Assembly (NCBI GenBank): GCA_001464815.1
Contig: LNDW01000007.1
Location: forward strand, 1-64,000
Direction: 5' to 3'
Source: Betaproteobacteria bacterium Ga0077527
GTDB lineage: Bacteria; Pseudomonadota; Gammaproteobacteria; Burkholderiales; SG8-41
Length of the DNA stretch: 64,000 nt
In this document: one piece after another, positions 52,783 to 61,933 of the stretch
Layout: each line of letters begins with the position of its first letter
How positions within the stretch are numbered: position 1 is the stretch's first letter
The notes under the pieces: generated by a model
Database searches by the model: none
The model's input: the letters and a program-made list of their open reading frames with translations, nothing else
Told to the model about the DNA's origin: nothing
Translations under genes and position numbers: made by a program

Positions 52783-53076
52783 CTATTCGCGGCGTTGCGG
52801 CGGCTGTTCGATCACCGCGGCTTCGGTCACTTCGGCCTCGACCACGCGGTATTCACCCTCAACCACATCGGCCTGCTCCGCCTTGCGCAACTTGCGCCTG
52901 AGCCACCACCAGCGCGCGGCCAGCGCCGTGGCAAGTGCAAGGCCGGCGATGATCGCGATGCCGATGAAAAAAAAGGCGGCAACCGCCACCATCAGGGCGA
53001 TGATGCTGAACACGATGCGTTCGAGGAATCCGGCGTGTTGGCGCGGCTGGATGTGGATGCGGGGGCCGGTTGTCAT
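52783..53076 (-). CDS. Small hypothetical membrane protein
   Basis: 97 residues. One long or two short hydrophobic helices (about 20-60, FSIIALMVAVAAFFFIGIAIIAGLALATALAARWWW minus its ends) between a short basic head and an acidic tail (VVEGEYRVVEAEVTEAAVI). No recognised domain. Same strand as the NYN gene, 56 bases after it, and may be co-transcribed with it. Confidence 0.7.
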   Translation of the reverse strand: MTTGPRIHIQPRQHAGFLERIVFSIIALMVAVAAFFFIGIAIIAGLALATALAARWWWLRRKLRKAEQADVVEGEYRVVEAEVTEAAVIEQPPQRRE

Positions 53077-53132
53077 GGGCTGGCGGGTTTCCTTCGGTTA
53101 TTGCGCTTCAGACCGCGCTGCGGAGTGGTCGT

Positions 53133-54002
53133 TCAATAGTCCGGGTTGAAGCTCCTGATGATCACGCCGCCTGATTTTTCGTCAGGTTCGAGTTCGAGCA
53201 GCTTGCGTGACTGTGCTTCGTCAAGCAGCTTGCCGAAGGAGCGAAAGCCGTAATAACTCTCGTTGAAGCCAGGCTGGCGGCGTTTCAGCGCCTGTTTGAC
53301 CATCGAGCCCCATATTTTTTCCTCAGCGCCGCGCTCGGCGAACAGTGCCTCGATGGTTTCCAGTACCAGATCGAGGGCCTCGGTCTTGCGGTCGCTGCCG
53401 TCCCTGTCAACCGGTTCCTTTTCGCCAGCCTCTTTCTCGCCGCTTTCCTTGTCGGCGCCGGCGGCGGGTTTGGCGGCGGCGGGTTTTTTCCGGCTTTGCT
53501 GTTTTTTCGCCTGCTTTTTCTCTTTTTCGCGGGCGAGGTCATCGTAGAAAATGAATTCGTCGCAGTTGGAAATCAGCAGGTCGGAGGATGATTTCTTGAC
53601 GCCGACGCCGATCACCACCTTGTTGTTCTCGCGCAGCTTGGATACCAGCGGTGAAAAATCCGAGTCACCGCTGATGATGACGAAGGTGTCGACGTGGGCC
53701 TTGGTGTAGCACAGATCGAGGGCGTCAACGACCATGCGGATATCGGCGGAGTTCTTGCCCGACATGCGCACATGCGGGATTTCGATCAGTTCAAAGGCTG
53801 CTTCGTGCATCGGCTTCTTGAATTCCTTGTAACGCTCCCAGTCGCAATAGGCTTTTTTCACCACAATGTCGCCCTTGAGAAGCAGGCGTTCGAGCACGCG
53901 CTTGATCTCGAAGTCGGGGTACTTGGCCTCGCGCACGCCGAGCGCGACGTTCTCGAAGTCGCAGAACAGCGCCATGTTGCGGGTGTCGGATGTGGTGCTC
54001 AT
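53133..54002 (-). CDS. NYN domain protein with LOTUS/OST-HTH-like C-terminus
   Basis: 289 residues. N-terminal NYN (PIN-like) ribonuclease domain, residues 8-155: LFCDFENV with catalytic-type D15, NSADIRMVVDAL and IISGDSDFSPLV carry the acidic cluster. A charged Lys/Ala/Glu linker (about 160-205) follows. The C-terminal part (about 210-289, IWGSMVKQALKRRQPGFNESYYGFRSFGKLLDEA) has the OST-HTH/LOTUS pattern, a probable RNA-binding fold. The family (LabA/DUF88) is likely a cytosolic RNase. ATG 54002 with CCGGAGA upstream. Confidence 0.9.
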   Translation of the reverse strand: MSTTSDTRNMALFCDFENVALGVREAKYPDFEIKRVLERLLLKGDIVVKKAYCDWERYKEFKKPMHEAAFELIEIPHVRMSGKNSADIRMVVDALDLCYTKAHVDTFVIISGDSDFSPLVSKLRENNKVVIGVGVKKSSSDLLISNCDEFIFYDDLAREKEKKQAKKQQSRKKPAAAKPAAGADKESGEKEAGEKEPVDRDGSDRKTEALDLVLETIEALFAERGAEEKIWGSMVKQALKRRQPGFNESYYGFRSFGKLLDEAQSRKLLELEPDEKSGGVIIRSFNPDY

Positions 54003-54115
54003 GTCGGTCTCCGGTGAGACTGCGTTGCGGGTTGTGGCGGGGAAAGGCGGGAACGGATTTTGAGGGTCGGCCCCGGTTTTGTCGACGACAAGTCACGGCC
54101 GGGGTGCCGCAGGAG

Positions 54116-54141
54116 TCTTGCCCCTGACTCTTGCCCCTGAC
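54116..54141. repeat. Two tandem 13-bp repeats
   Basis: TCTTGCCCCTGAC occurs twice head to tail (54116-54128, 54129-54141), followed by a partial third unit TCTCGC. On the other strand the unit reads GTCAGGGGCAAGA; similar GTCAGGGG sequence lies at the far end of the cyclase gene (55138-55167). Confidence 0.75.
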
Positions 54142-54224
54142 TCTCGCGCTGGCGTAGAGTAGCGCCGGATTCGACCTTACAGGGCGCGGCGAGCTTGGCT
54201 GCGGCGGTCACTCACACCAAAATA

Positions 54225-55142
54225 ATGACCAACACAGACGAAGACGATCTTGCGGTGCTGTTCGCCGACATTGTCGACAGCACGGCGCTCTACCGCCGGC
54301 TCGGTGACATCGAGGCGCTGGGCATCATCAACTCCTGCCTCGAGTCGCTGTCGCAGGTGCTGCCCCGGCATCACGGCCGCGTGGTCAAGACCATCGGCGA
54401 CGCGATCATGTGCCTGTTCGCCGATGCCGATGGCGCGGTCAATGCCGCGATCGAGATGCACCGGGTGATGGCATCGCTGCGGCCCGGCGGGCTGGTTATG
54501 AAGGTGCGCATCGGCCTGCACACCGGACCGGTGGTGGTCGGCGGTGATGACGTCTACGGCGACACCGTCAATGTCGCGGCCTACCTTGCCGACGCTGCCA
54601 GCGCCGACCAGATACTGATCGCGCAAAGCACCCGTGAGCAGCTCGGGCAGATTCATGCCGCGGGGACGCGCACCGTGTTCGAGGCCATGCTGAAGACCTC
54701 GCTGTCGAAAACCTCGGTGTGCGAGGTGCAGTGGCGTGACGACCTGATCCATCGCACCCAGATCAATCCCAACATCCATCGCACGATTCCCGAGGATTCG
54801 GGCAGTCTGGTGCTGGCACTGGGAGCCGACGTACGCCGGCTTGACCACTGGCATCCGCTCCTGACCATCGGCCGCGAAGCGGGATGCGAGCTGCTGATCA
54901 CCGACTCGGTGGTGTCGCGCCGCCACGCCACGATCCGCGTTGAGCGCATGCAGTTTTTCATAGTGGATCACAGCGTCAACGGTACCTTCATCACCCGTTC
55001 CGACGGCGCCGAGATCCACCTGATGCGGCGCGAGATGATGCTCGAGGGGGAAGGTGAGATACGTCCCGGCTACAGCAGCGCGGCGACGGGGCGGCCGGTG
55101 ATCAGTTTTCGCCGCGACCGCCGGTCACACTACCGGGTCTGA
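54225..55142 (+). CDS. Class III nucleotide cyclase fused to an FHA domain
   Basis: 305 residues, cytosolic. Cyclase domain at about 8-175: LFADIVDST (metal D15), VVKTIGDAIMCLF (adenine-specifying K55, metal D59), GGDDVYGDTVNVAAYL (D109 and N116). The arginine that normally follows the Asn by four residues is Tyr (Y120). FHA domain at about 205-290: LLTIGREAGCELLITDSVVSRRHATIRV is the phosphothreonine-binding loop set (GR, S-x-x-H). So the protein joins possible cAMP making to recognition of a phosphorylated partner. ATG 54225 preferred to TTG 54195. Confidence 0.9.
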   Translation: MTNTDEDDLAVLFADIVDSTALYRRLGDIEALGIINSCLESLSQVLPRHHGRVVKTIGDAIMCLFADADGAVNAAIEMHRVMASLRPGGLVMKVRIGLHTGPVVVGGDDVYGDTVNVAAYLADAASADQILIAQSTREQLGQIHAAGTRTVFEAMLKTSLSKTSVCEVQWRDDLIHRTQINPNIHRTIPEDSGSLVLALGADVRRLDHWHPLLTIGREAGCELLITDSVVSRRHATIRVERMQFFIVDHSVNGTFITRSDGAEIHLMRREMMLEGEGEIRPGYSSAATGRPVISFRRDRRSHYRV

Positions 55143-55167
55143 ACGTCAGGGGTCTGAACTTCAGGCA
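55138..55167. repeat. Two tandem 15-bp repeats
   Basis: GTCTGAACGTCAGGG (55138-55152) and GTCTGAACTTCAGGC (55153-55167), overlapping the stop codon of the cyclase gene and the end of the convergent 6PGDH-like gene. Confidence 0.65.
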
Positions 55168-56057
55168 GGAGTCTGACCGGCCGGATCATCGGCCAGTCCC
55201 TGCACCACGGCCTGTCCATCGCGGCCCTGCCTTCGCGCTTCTTCCGGTGACTCGCGGCCGAGCACAGTTTTCGCGATCATTTCGTACATGTCCGCTGCGC
55301 CGAGCAGGACGCGCGGTGTGAGTCCGGCGCCGTCAAAGGTTTTTGCGATTTCCAGCATCTCCGGCACCCAGCGATGTGCCTTGGGCGGCATCACCGTGCA
55401 GCGGCTGAGCACCCACTGCCGGTTGTCAGCGGCGCTTTCCTGCAGTTCGCGGTCGAGCGCCTGATCAACGCCGAGGCGGCGCGCCGCCATAAGCATTTCG
55501 ACACCCAGCGCCACCGCGCCCTTGGTGTACGAGGCGTAACACATCTTGATCGCCGAGGCGTCGCCGATGCGTCCGCCCAGTACCCGGACCGTGATGCCGC
55601 CGGTGTTCAGCACCTGCAGTTTTTCAGCCTGCGGGCCCGACACATACATGCGCATGCCGGCCTTGCCCCGTGGCGGCGGGCCGATGATGCCGGCATCCAC
55701 GCAGTCGCCGCCGGCGTCGGTGATCAGTTTCGCGATTTCGTGCATGGTCTGCGGGGCGATTGCATTGCAATCGACGTAGAGCAGGCGTTTGCCTGCGGCC
55801 TTGATCGCTGCCGCCGCGGCACGTGCGTTATCGACGGCGGCGGCGGGGTTGAGGATCGACAGCAGCACGTCGCAGGTCGCGACCAGTTTCTCCATGCTGC
55901 CGCAGTCATCGAGGCCGGCGTCGAGTGCCAGCTCCCTGGTGCGCGCGCTGCGGCCGTCGAGCGCGGCATGGACGTTGAAGCCGCCTGTTTTCAGGGTCAG
56001 TGCCACGGCCTGGCCCATGTCGCCGGGGCTGGTAAGGCCGATATGCTTGATGTTCAC
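55161..56057 (-). CDS. 6-phosphogluconate dehydrogenase-like oxidoreductase (DUF1932 type)
   Basis: 298 residues. N-terminal Rossmann fold of the beta-hydroxyacid dehydrogenase class (IKHIGLTSPGDMGQAVAL; LYVDCNAIAPQTMHEIAKLI; DAGIIGPPPRGKAG), and a C-terminal helical DUF1932 domain with the conserved lysine region ASAIKMCYASYTKGAVALG. Substrate unknown. Start is GTG 56057 (VNIKHIG), supported by GGAGA seven bases upstream; the 40-residue longer frame is not family-like. Confidence 0.9.
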   Translation of the reverse strand: MNIKHIGLTSPGDMGQAVALTLKTGGFNVHAALDGRSARTRELALDAGLDDCGSMEKLVATCDVLLSILNPAAAVDNARAAAAAIKAAGKRLLYVDCNAIAPQTMHEIAKLITDAGGDCVDAGIIGPPPRGKAGMRMYVSGPQAEKLQVLNTGGITVRVLGGRIGDASAIKMCYASYTKGAVALGVEMLMAARRLGVDQALDRELQESAADNRQWVLSRCTVMPPKAHRWVPEMLEIAKTFDGAGLTPRVLLGAADMYEMIAKTVLGRESPEEARRQGRDGQAVVQGLADDPAGQTPA

Positions 56058-56203
56058 GGGGTTTCTCCGGGAAAGTTGGAAGGGCGAGGAAAAGGGGTGC
56101 GCTAAAATACACGCGCCCGCCATGAATTTCCAAGCCTTCTTTTTGCATTCTGCCGCACCAGCAGGCCGTAACGTCATCGCGACGCCGACGGAGGGCTGAA
56201 CGA

Positions 56204-57370
56204 ATGCCGGTCGTCTTCCGGGTGATCCTGCTCAGCGTGCTGTCGCACACCGCGTTCAAGGGCAGCAAGGTGCTGTTGTCGCTGTCGGCTCTGGAGATGG
56301 GTGCCAACGATTTTGTGGTTGGCCTGCTGTTTGCCACCAACGCGCTGCTGCCACTGCTGCTGTCAGTGTATGCCGGGCAGATTTCCGACCGCATCGGTTT
56401 CCGCAAACCGATGCTTTTCGGCATGGCCGGACTGTTTCTCGGCCTGTCGCTGCCGCTGTTCTGGCAGCGCATCGAAATGCTGTTTGTGGCGGCGGCGCTG
56501 ATGAGCGCCTGCTACATTTTCTACACGGTCTCGGTGCAGCATCTGATCGGCGCGCTGGCCGACGGCCTGGAGCGCACTCGCAACTACAGCTGGTTCAGCC
56601 TCGGCATCGCGCTGACCGCGCTGCTCGGGCCGACCACCGCCGGTTTCCTGATCGACGCCATCGGCCACCGTCATACTTTCGGTGCGCTGGCGCTGCTGCC
56701 GGTGATCCCGATGTTGCTTCTGGCGTTCTGGCGCGGCTGGCTGCCGCCGACCTCGCATGTGCCACGCGGCCCCGGCAAGAGCGAGCGGCGCACCTTCGAC
56801 CTGCTGCGCAACCAGCCGCTGCGCCGCGCGCTGATCGTCGCCGGCATCATCGAGACCGCGCTTGAATTGTTCAACCTGATGCTGCCGATCTACGGTCACC
56901 GCATCGGCCTTTCCGCATCGCAGATCGGCCTGATCCTCGGCGCCTTCGGCTGTGCTCTGCTGATCGTGCGTGTGCTGATGCCGCATCTCGTCAAACGTTC
57001 GAGCGAGGAACGGGTGCTGGGTGTGTCGCTGCTGCTGGCGCTGACGGTGTGCCTGGTGTTTCCGTTCCTGACCAGCTTTGCAGCACTTGCCGTGATGTCC
57101 TTTGTGCTGGGGCTGGGACTGGGCTGCGGCAGTCCGCTGTCGATGCTGCTCGCTTACAACCGGGCGCCCGAAGGGCGCAGCGGCGAGGCGATGGGGCTGC
57201 GCCAGATGGCGAACAAGGGTACCGAGGTGCTGGTGCCGTTTGTGTTCGGCACGCTGTCCGCCGCATTCGGCATGGTGCCGGTGTTCTGGCTCGATGCCGC
57301 GCTGCTTGGCATCGCGGCGCATCTGCTGCGCGGCGACATACGCAGCCAGTCCTTGACCCATAAAAAATAA
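56204..57370 (+). CDS. MFS transporter
   Basis: 388 residues with 12 transmembrane helices. Major facilitator signature between helices 2 and 3 is YAGQISDRIGFRKPMLFG (motif A, G-x-x-x-D-R-x-G-R-like). Helices 4-5 show FSLGIALTALLGPTTAGFLID, typical of drug or sugar exporters (motif C-like). Substrate cannot be told. ATG 56204 with GGAGGG eight bases upstream. The A+T-rich motif begins right after its stop. Confidence 0.92.
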   Translation: MPVVFRVILLSVLSHTAFKGSKVLLSLSALEMGANDFVVGLLFATNALLPLLLSVYAGQISDRIGFRKPMLFGMAGLFLGLSLPLFWQRIEMLFVAAALMSACYIFYTVSVQHLIGALADGLERTRNYSWFSLGIALTALLGPTTAGFLIDAIGHRHTFGALALLPVIPMLLLAFWRGWLPPTSHVPRGPGKSERRTFDLLRNQPLRRALIVAGIIETALELFNLMLPIYGHRIGLSASQIGLILGAFGCALLIVRVLMPHLVKRSSEERVLGVSLLLALTVCLVFPFLTSFAALAVMSFVLGLGLGCGSPLSMLLAYNRAPEGRSGEAMGLRQMANKGTEVLVPFVFGTLSAAFGMVPVFWLDAALLGIAAHLLRGDIRSQSLTHKK

Positions 57371-57390
57371 TAAATAAAAACAATAACTTA
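57371..57390 (+). repeat. A+T-rich dispersed motif, copy 10
   Basis: TAAATAAAAACAATAACTTA, starting at the base after the MFS stop codon (57368-57370). Confidence 0.8.
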
Positions 57391-57461
57391 TATTGAATCA
57401 TCGATGACCCTTCGAAGACTGGCGACCTGCTATCTTTGCGGATGTTGAAAAAGGGGGAGGC

Positions 57462-58334
57462 ATGAAAGGGATCTGCAGCCGTATTTGCGGCATCTTGCCG
57501 GGCCTGCTGTTGATGGTCTGCGGTTACGTCGCAGCGGGCGAACCGGCGCTGCCGGAGACGGTGAAGTTTGCCAGCGCGGATGGCCGCACCGAACTCACCG
57601 GCTATGTATTCAAGCCGCAGGCGCCGGGCCGTTATCCGGCGGTGGTGATGATGCACGGCAGGGCGGGTTCGTATTCGTCGCTCAAACGCGGGCAGTACGA
57701 TGCGGGCGCGCTGACCATGCGCCACAACATGTGGGGACGTTTCTGGTCCGAACGCGGCTACATCGCCATCCATGTCGACAGTTTTGGTCCGCGCGGCTTT
57801 CCCGAGGGTTTTGCCAAACATTCCTACAGCAGCCGGCCGGCCGAGGTCAGCGAGATCACGGTGCGTCCGCTCGACGCCTACGGCGCGCTGGCCTATCTGC
57901 GTACGCGCGCCGATGTCATCGCCGATCGCATCGGCCTGCAGGGCTGGTCGAATGGCGGCATGACCGTATTGTCGACGCTGGCGCCGCAGCCGCCGGGACT
58001 GAAGGACCCCACGCCGCTGAGCGGTTTCCGCGCCGCGCTTGCGATCTACCCGAGCTGCCGCACCCAGGCCTCGGAATCCGGCTACAGGCCCTATGCGCCG
58101 CTGTTGCTGGCGGTGGCGGAAAACGACGACGAGGTGTCACCGACGGTGTGCCGCAGTTTTGCCGAGGTGCTGCGCAGCCGCGGCGCCGAACTCGAGTTTT
58201 ACTGGTATGACGGCGCGCAGCATTCGTACGACGATCCCGGCAAGACCAAGCAGGGCCACGCGCCCAACCGCGTTGCGATGGAAGACACGCTGAAGCGCAG
58301 CGAGGCATTTTTCGCGAAACACCTGAGGCCATGA
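57462..58334 (+). CDS. Dienelactone hydrolase family protein, exported
   Basis: 290 residues, alpha/beta hydrolase. Signal peptide about 1-25 (YVAAGE). [11 protein letters not shown] is the oxyanion strand, [10 protein letters not shown] holds the nucleophile Ser (G-W-S-N-G), ENDDEVSP the aspartate and GAQHSYDDP the histidine of the triad. Dienelactone hydrolases normally use Cys; Ser here is common in exported relatives of unknown use. GGGGGAGG precedes ATG 57462. Lies 49 bases before accA. Confidence 0.9.
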   Translation: MKGICSRICGILPGLLLMVCGYVAAGEPALPETVKFASADGRTELTGYVFKPQAPGRYPAVVMMHGRAGSYSSLKRGQYDAGALTMRHNMWGRFWSERGYIAIHVDSFGPRGFPEGFAKHSYSSRPAEVSEITVRPLDAYGALAYLRTRADVIADRIGLQGWSNGGMTVLSTLAPQPPGLKDPTPLSGFRAALAIYPSCRTQASESGYRPYAPLLLAVAENDDEVSPTVCRSFAEVLRSRGAELEFYWYDGAQHSYDDPGKTKQGHAPNRVAMEDTLKRSEAFFAKHLRP

Positions 58335-58383
58335 GCGCCTGCCCGAAATCCGGCCGCCTGCCCATCCTGTATCATTCGCGCCC

Positions 58384-59352
<969 letters not shown>

Positions 59353-59372
59353 GTTCGCGGCGCGGCGCCGGC

Positions 59373-60695
59373 ATGGTGAACCAGGCTCTGGCCCGGCAGC
59401 TTGCCGGATCAATCCGGACGCACCGGCTGGAGGACGCGACGTTTGCCGTCGCGCTGAGCGGCGGCATCGATTCGATGGTGCTGCTGCATCTCATGCGCCA
59501 CGCGCTGAAGCTGCCGCCGTCCCGGCTCGGCGCCATCCACATCAATCACCGGATCAGCCCCGCTGCCGCGGCCTGGGCCACGCACTGCCGGCGGCATTGC
59601 CGCGAACTGGGTGTGCCGCTGCGTGTGCACAAGGTCGAGGTTGTCCACGGCAACAGCACCGAGGCGGCGGCACGCGACGCGCGTTACCGCGTCTTTGCGA
59701 ACAGCGCAGCGTCGGTGATTGCGCTGGCCCACAACCGGGATGACCAGTCGGAAACGGTGCTGCTCCAGCTGTTGCGCGGTGCCGGGCCGCGCGGCCTAGC
59801 GGCGATGCCGGAATTCCGTGCCGGCAGGCCTGCACTGTGGCGCCCGCTGCTGGAGGTGCCGCGCGCCGACATTGCCGCCTATGCCAGTCGCCACCGGCTG
59901 TCGTGGGTGGAGGACGAGAGCAATACCGATACCGGCTACACCCGCAATTTCCTGCGCCATCAGGTGCTGCCGCTGATCGGGCAGCGCCTGCCCGGCGCCG
60001 CGGTGGTGCTGGCGCGTGGCGCGCGGCTGCAGGCCGAGGCCGCGCTGCTGCTCGACGATCTTGCGCGCATCGATCTCGATCACGGCAGTGATGACACGCT
60101 GCGGGTTGCGGTGCTGGCGCGCCTGCCCGTGCCGCGCGCGCGCAATGCGCTGCGTTACCACCTGCGCCGGCACGGGTTGGTGATGCCCGATGCGTCGCGG
60201 CTGGATGAGTTGCTGCGTCAGTTGCTCGAAAGCCGTGATGATGCGCGGCTGAGGATCGACCTCGGCGGGTACTCTGCACGGCGTTTCCGCGGCGAGCTGC
60301 ATCTGGTGCAGCAACTGCCGCCGCTGAAGGCGGCTTACATGCGGCAGTGGAACGGGCGCGGCCTGCTGCCTCTGCCGGAGCTGGGTGGCACGCTGCGAAT
60401 GGTGCGCACGGCGCAGGGCGGCCTTGCCGGTCGCTGGCTGCGCACCCTGACGGTGCAGGGCCGCGATGGTGGTGAACGGCTGCAGATCCATGCCGGCGCT
60501 TCGCGGCGCACCCTGCGCAACCTGCTGCGGGAGGCGGCTCTGCCGCCCTGGCAGCGGGAACGGCTGCCGCTGCTGTTTGTCGGGAGCAGGCTGGCGGCGG
60601 TTCCGGGTATCGGTGTTGATGTCGAATTCCAGGCGCAGGCGGGAAGGGCGGGTTGGTTGCCGCAGTGGCGCGTGCAACCGGCTGCCGGGGCTTAG
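59373..60695 (+). CDS. tilS: tRNA(Ile)-lysidine synthase
   Basis: 440 residues. Adds lysine to C34 of tRNA-Ile (CAU) so that it reads AUA. N-terminal PP-loop ATPase domain: VALSGGIDSMVLLHLM (SGGxDS at about residues 29-34), IHINHRISPAAAAW, LAHNRDDQSETVLLQLLRGAG and VEDESNTDTGYTRNFLRH. C-terminal TilS domain (about 355-430) with LRNLLREAALPPWQRERLPLLF. The first codon is ATG 59373. Likely co-transcribed with accA. Confidence 0.96.
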   Translation: MVNQALARQLAGSIRTHRLEDATFAVALSGGIDSMVLLHLMRHALKLPPSRLGAIHINHRISPAAAAWATHCRRHCRELGVPLRVHKVEVVHGNSTEAAARDARYRVFANSAASVIALAHNRDDQSETVLLQLLRGAGPRGLAAMPEFRAGRPALWRPLLEVPRADIAAYASRHRLSWVEDESNTDTGYTRNFLRHQVLPLIGQRLPGAAVVLARGARLQAEAALLLDDLARIDLDHGSDDTLRVAVLARLPVPRARNALRYHLRRHGLVMPDASRLDELLRQLLESRDDARLRIDLGGYSARRFRGELHLVQQLPPLKAAYMRQWNGRGLLPLPELGGTLRMVRTAQGGLAGRWLRTLTVQGRDGGERLQIHAGASRRTLRNLLREAALPPWQRERLPLLFVGSRLAAVPGIGVDVEFQAQAGRAGWLPQWRVQPAAGA

Positions 60696-60846
60696 CGCTG
60701 GCGGCGTTGCCAAACCCGGCGGGTATTGTGCTAACCTGATCTTGAATTATTCGCCGCCACAACAACAATCAGCAAACCAAAAAAGAAATCGCGGCAGCAA
60801 CGCGGTTTCCGGCGCACCCAGTCCGACAAAACCTGAGGAGAATCCG

Positions 60847-61848
60847 ATGAAAATCACCAAACTGCTTGCCGCGGCCATTGCCGCCGCCGGGCTTGTCTGC
60901 GCCACCGGTGCCCACGCCCAGGCCAAGCCGAATCCGAAATGGCCCGCCAACCTGACGCTGGGCACGGCATCGGTCGGCGGCACTTACTTTGTCTATGGAC
61001 AGGTCTGGGCCAGCCTGGTCAATGAAAAGATCGGTACCAACATCAGCACCCAGCAAACGCAGGGTCCGAATCAGAACATCATTCTCGCCGATTCGAAGCA
61101 GATCGATTTCGGCATGACAACGATGGGTGTCGCGCTGCAGGCCTGGGAGGGCAAGGGCGACTGGACCAAGGGCCAGAAGTTCAGCAACATCCGCGCGATC
61201 TTCCCGATGTACGACACGCCCTTTCACTTTGTCGCGCTCGAGAAGTCGGGCATCCGCTCGGTGAAGGAACTGGCCGGCAAACGTTCCGGCGTCGGCCCCC
61301 GCGCCGGTACCTGCGGCACCTACTTCCCGCTGATGTTCAAGGTGCTGGGTATCGAGACCACCATTCGCAACGGCCAGGCCTCCGACATGTCGGCCAACCT
61401 GCAGGACGGCCTGATTGACGCCTTCCCGTTCTGCGCCGGTGTGCCGATTGCCGCTTATTCGGAACTGGAGACCACCAACAAGGTGCGCTTTTTCACTTTC
61501 ACCGATGACGAGCTGAAGCGGATCAAGGCCGCTCTGCCCGAGCTGTCGGATTCGGTGATCCCGAGGGGCACCTACAAACAGCAGACCGAGGACCACAGGA
61601 CGGTCGGCCTCTACAACTTCGCGATTGCCAACAAGGATGTCGCCGATGACCTGGTCTATGCCGTGGTCAAGGCCGTGCTTGAGAACAATCCGCAGATGGT
61701 CAAGGGCCACGCCGCGGCGCAGGAGACCCTGCTGCAGAACTGGAACCGCAACAGCTTCCTGCCCTTCCATCCGGGTGCGATCCGCTACTTCCGCGAAAAG
61801 GGCATCACCGTGCCCAAGCACCTGATCCCGCCGGAATTCAAGGGCTGA
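60847..61848 (+). CDS. TAXI family TRAP transporter solute-binding protein
   Basis: 333-residue periplasmic receptor. Signal peptide about 1-25 (GAHAQA). LTLGTASVGGTYFVYGQVWASLVNE is the TAXI opening; VGPRAGTCGTYFPLMFKVLG and DGLIDAFPFCAGVPIAAYSELE are further family parts. Serves the fused TRAP permease encoded at 61934. ATG 60847 has GAGGAG seven bases upstream. Related receptors bind glutamate or other small acids, but the ligand here is unknown. Confidence 0.94.
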   Translation: MKITKLLAAAIAAAGLVCATGAHAQAKPNPKWPANLTLGTASVGGTYFVYGQVWASLVNEKIGTNISTQQTQGPNQNIILADSKQIDFGMTTMGVALQAWEGKGDWTKGQKFSNIRAIFPMYDTPFHFVALEKSGIRSVKELAGKRSGVGPRAGTCGTYFPLMFKVLGIETTIRNGQASDMSANLQDGLIDAFPFCAGVPIAAYSELETTNKVRFFTFTDDELKRIKAALPELSDSVIPRGTYKQQTEDHRTVGLYNFAIANKDVADDLVYAVVKAVLENNPQMVKGHAAAQETLLQNWNRNSFLPFHPGAIRYFREKGITVPKHLIPPEFKG

Positions 61849-61869
61849 TCCCGGAGCAACATCACCACA

Positions 61870-61903
61870 CCGCACTGGGCGCGAGCGCAGTGCGGTTTTT
61901 TTT
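61870..61903 (+). terminator. Intercistronic terminator between receptor and permease genes
   Basis: CCGCACT (61870-61876) pairs with AGTGCGG (61889-61895), with further pairing in the loop (GGCGC/GCGC), followed by eight T. It lies inside the TAXI TRAP unit and would reduce permease transcription relative to the receptor. Confidence 0.8.
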
Positions 61904-61933
61904 GTGCGGGGTTCCGGGGCTGAAAGGCGAGGC

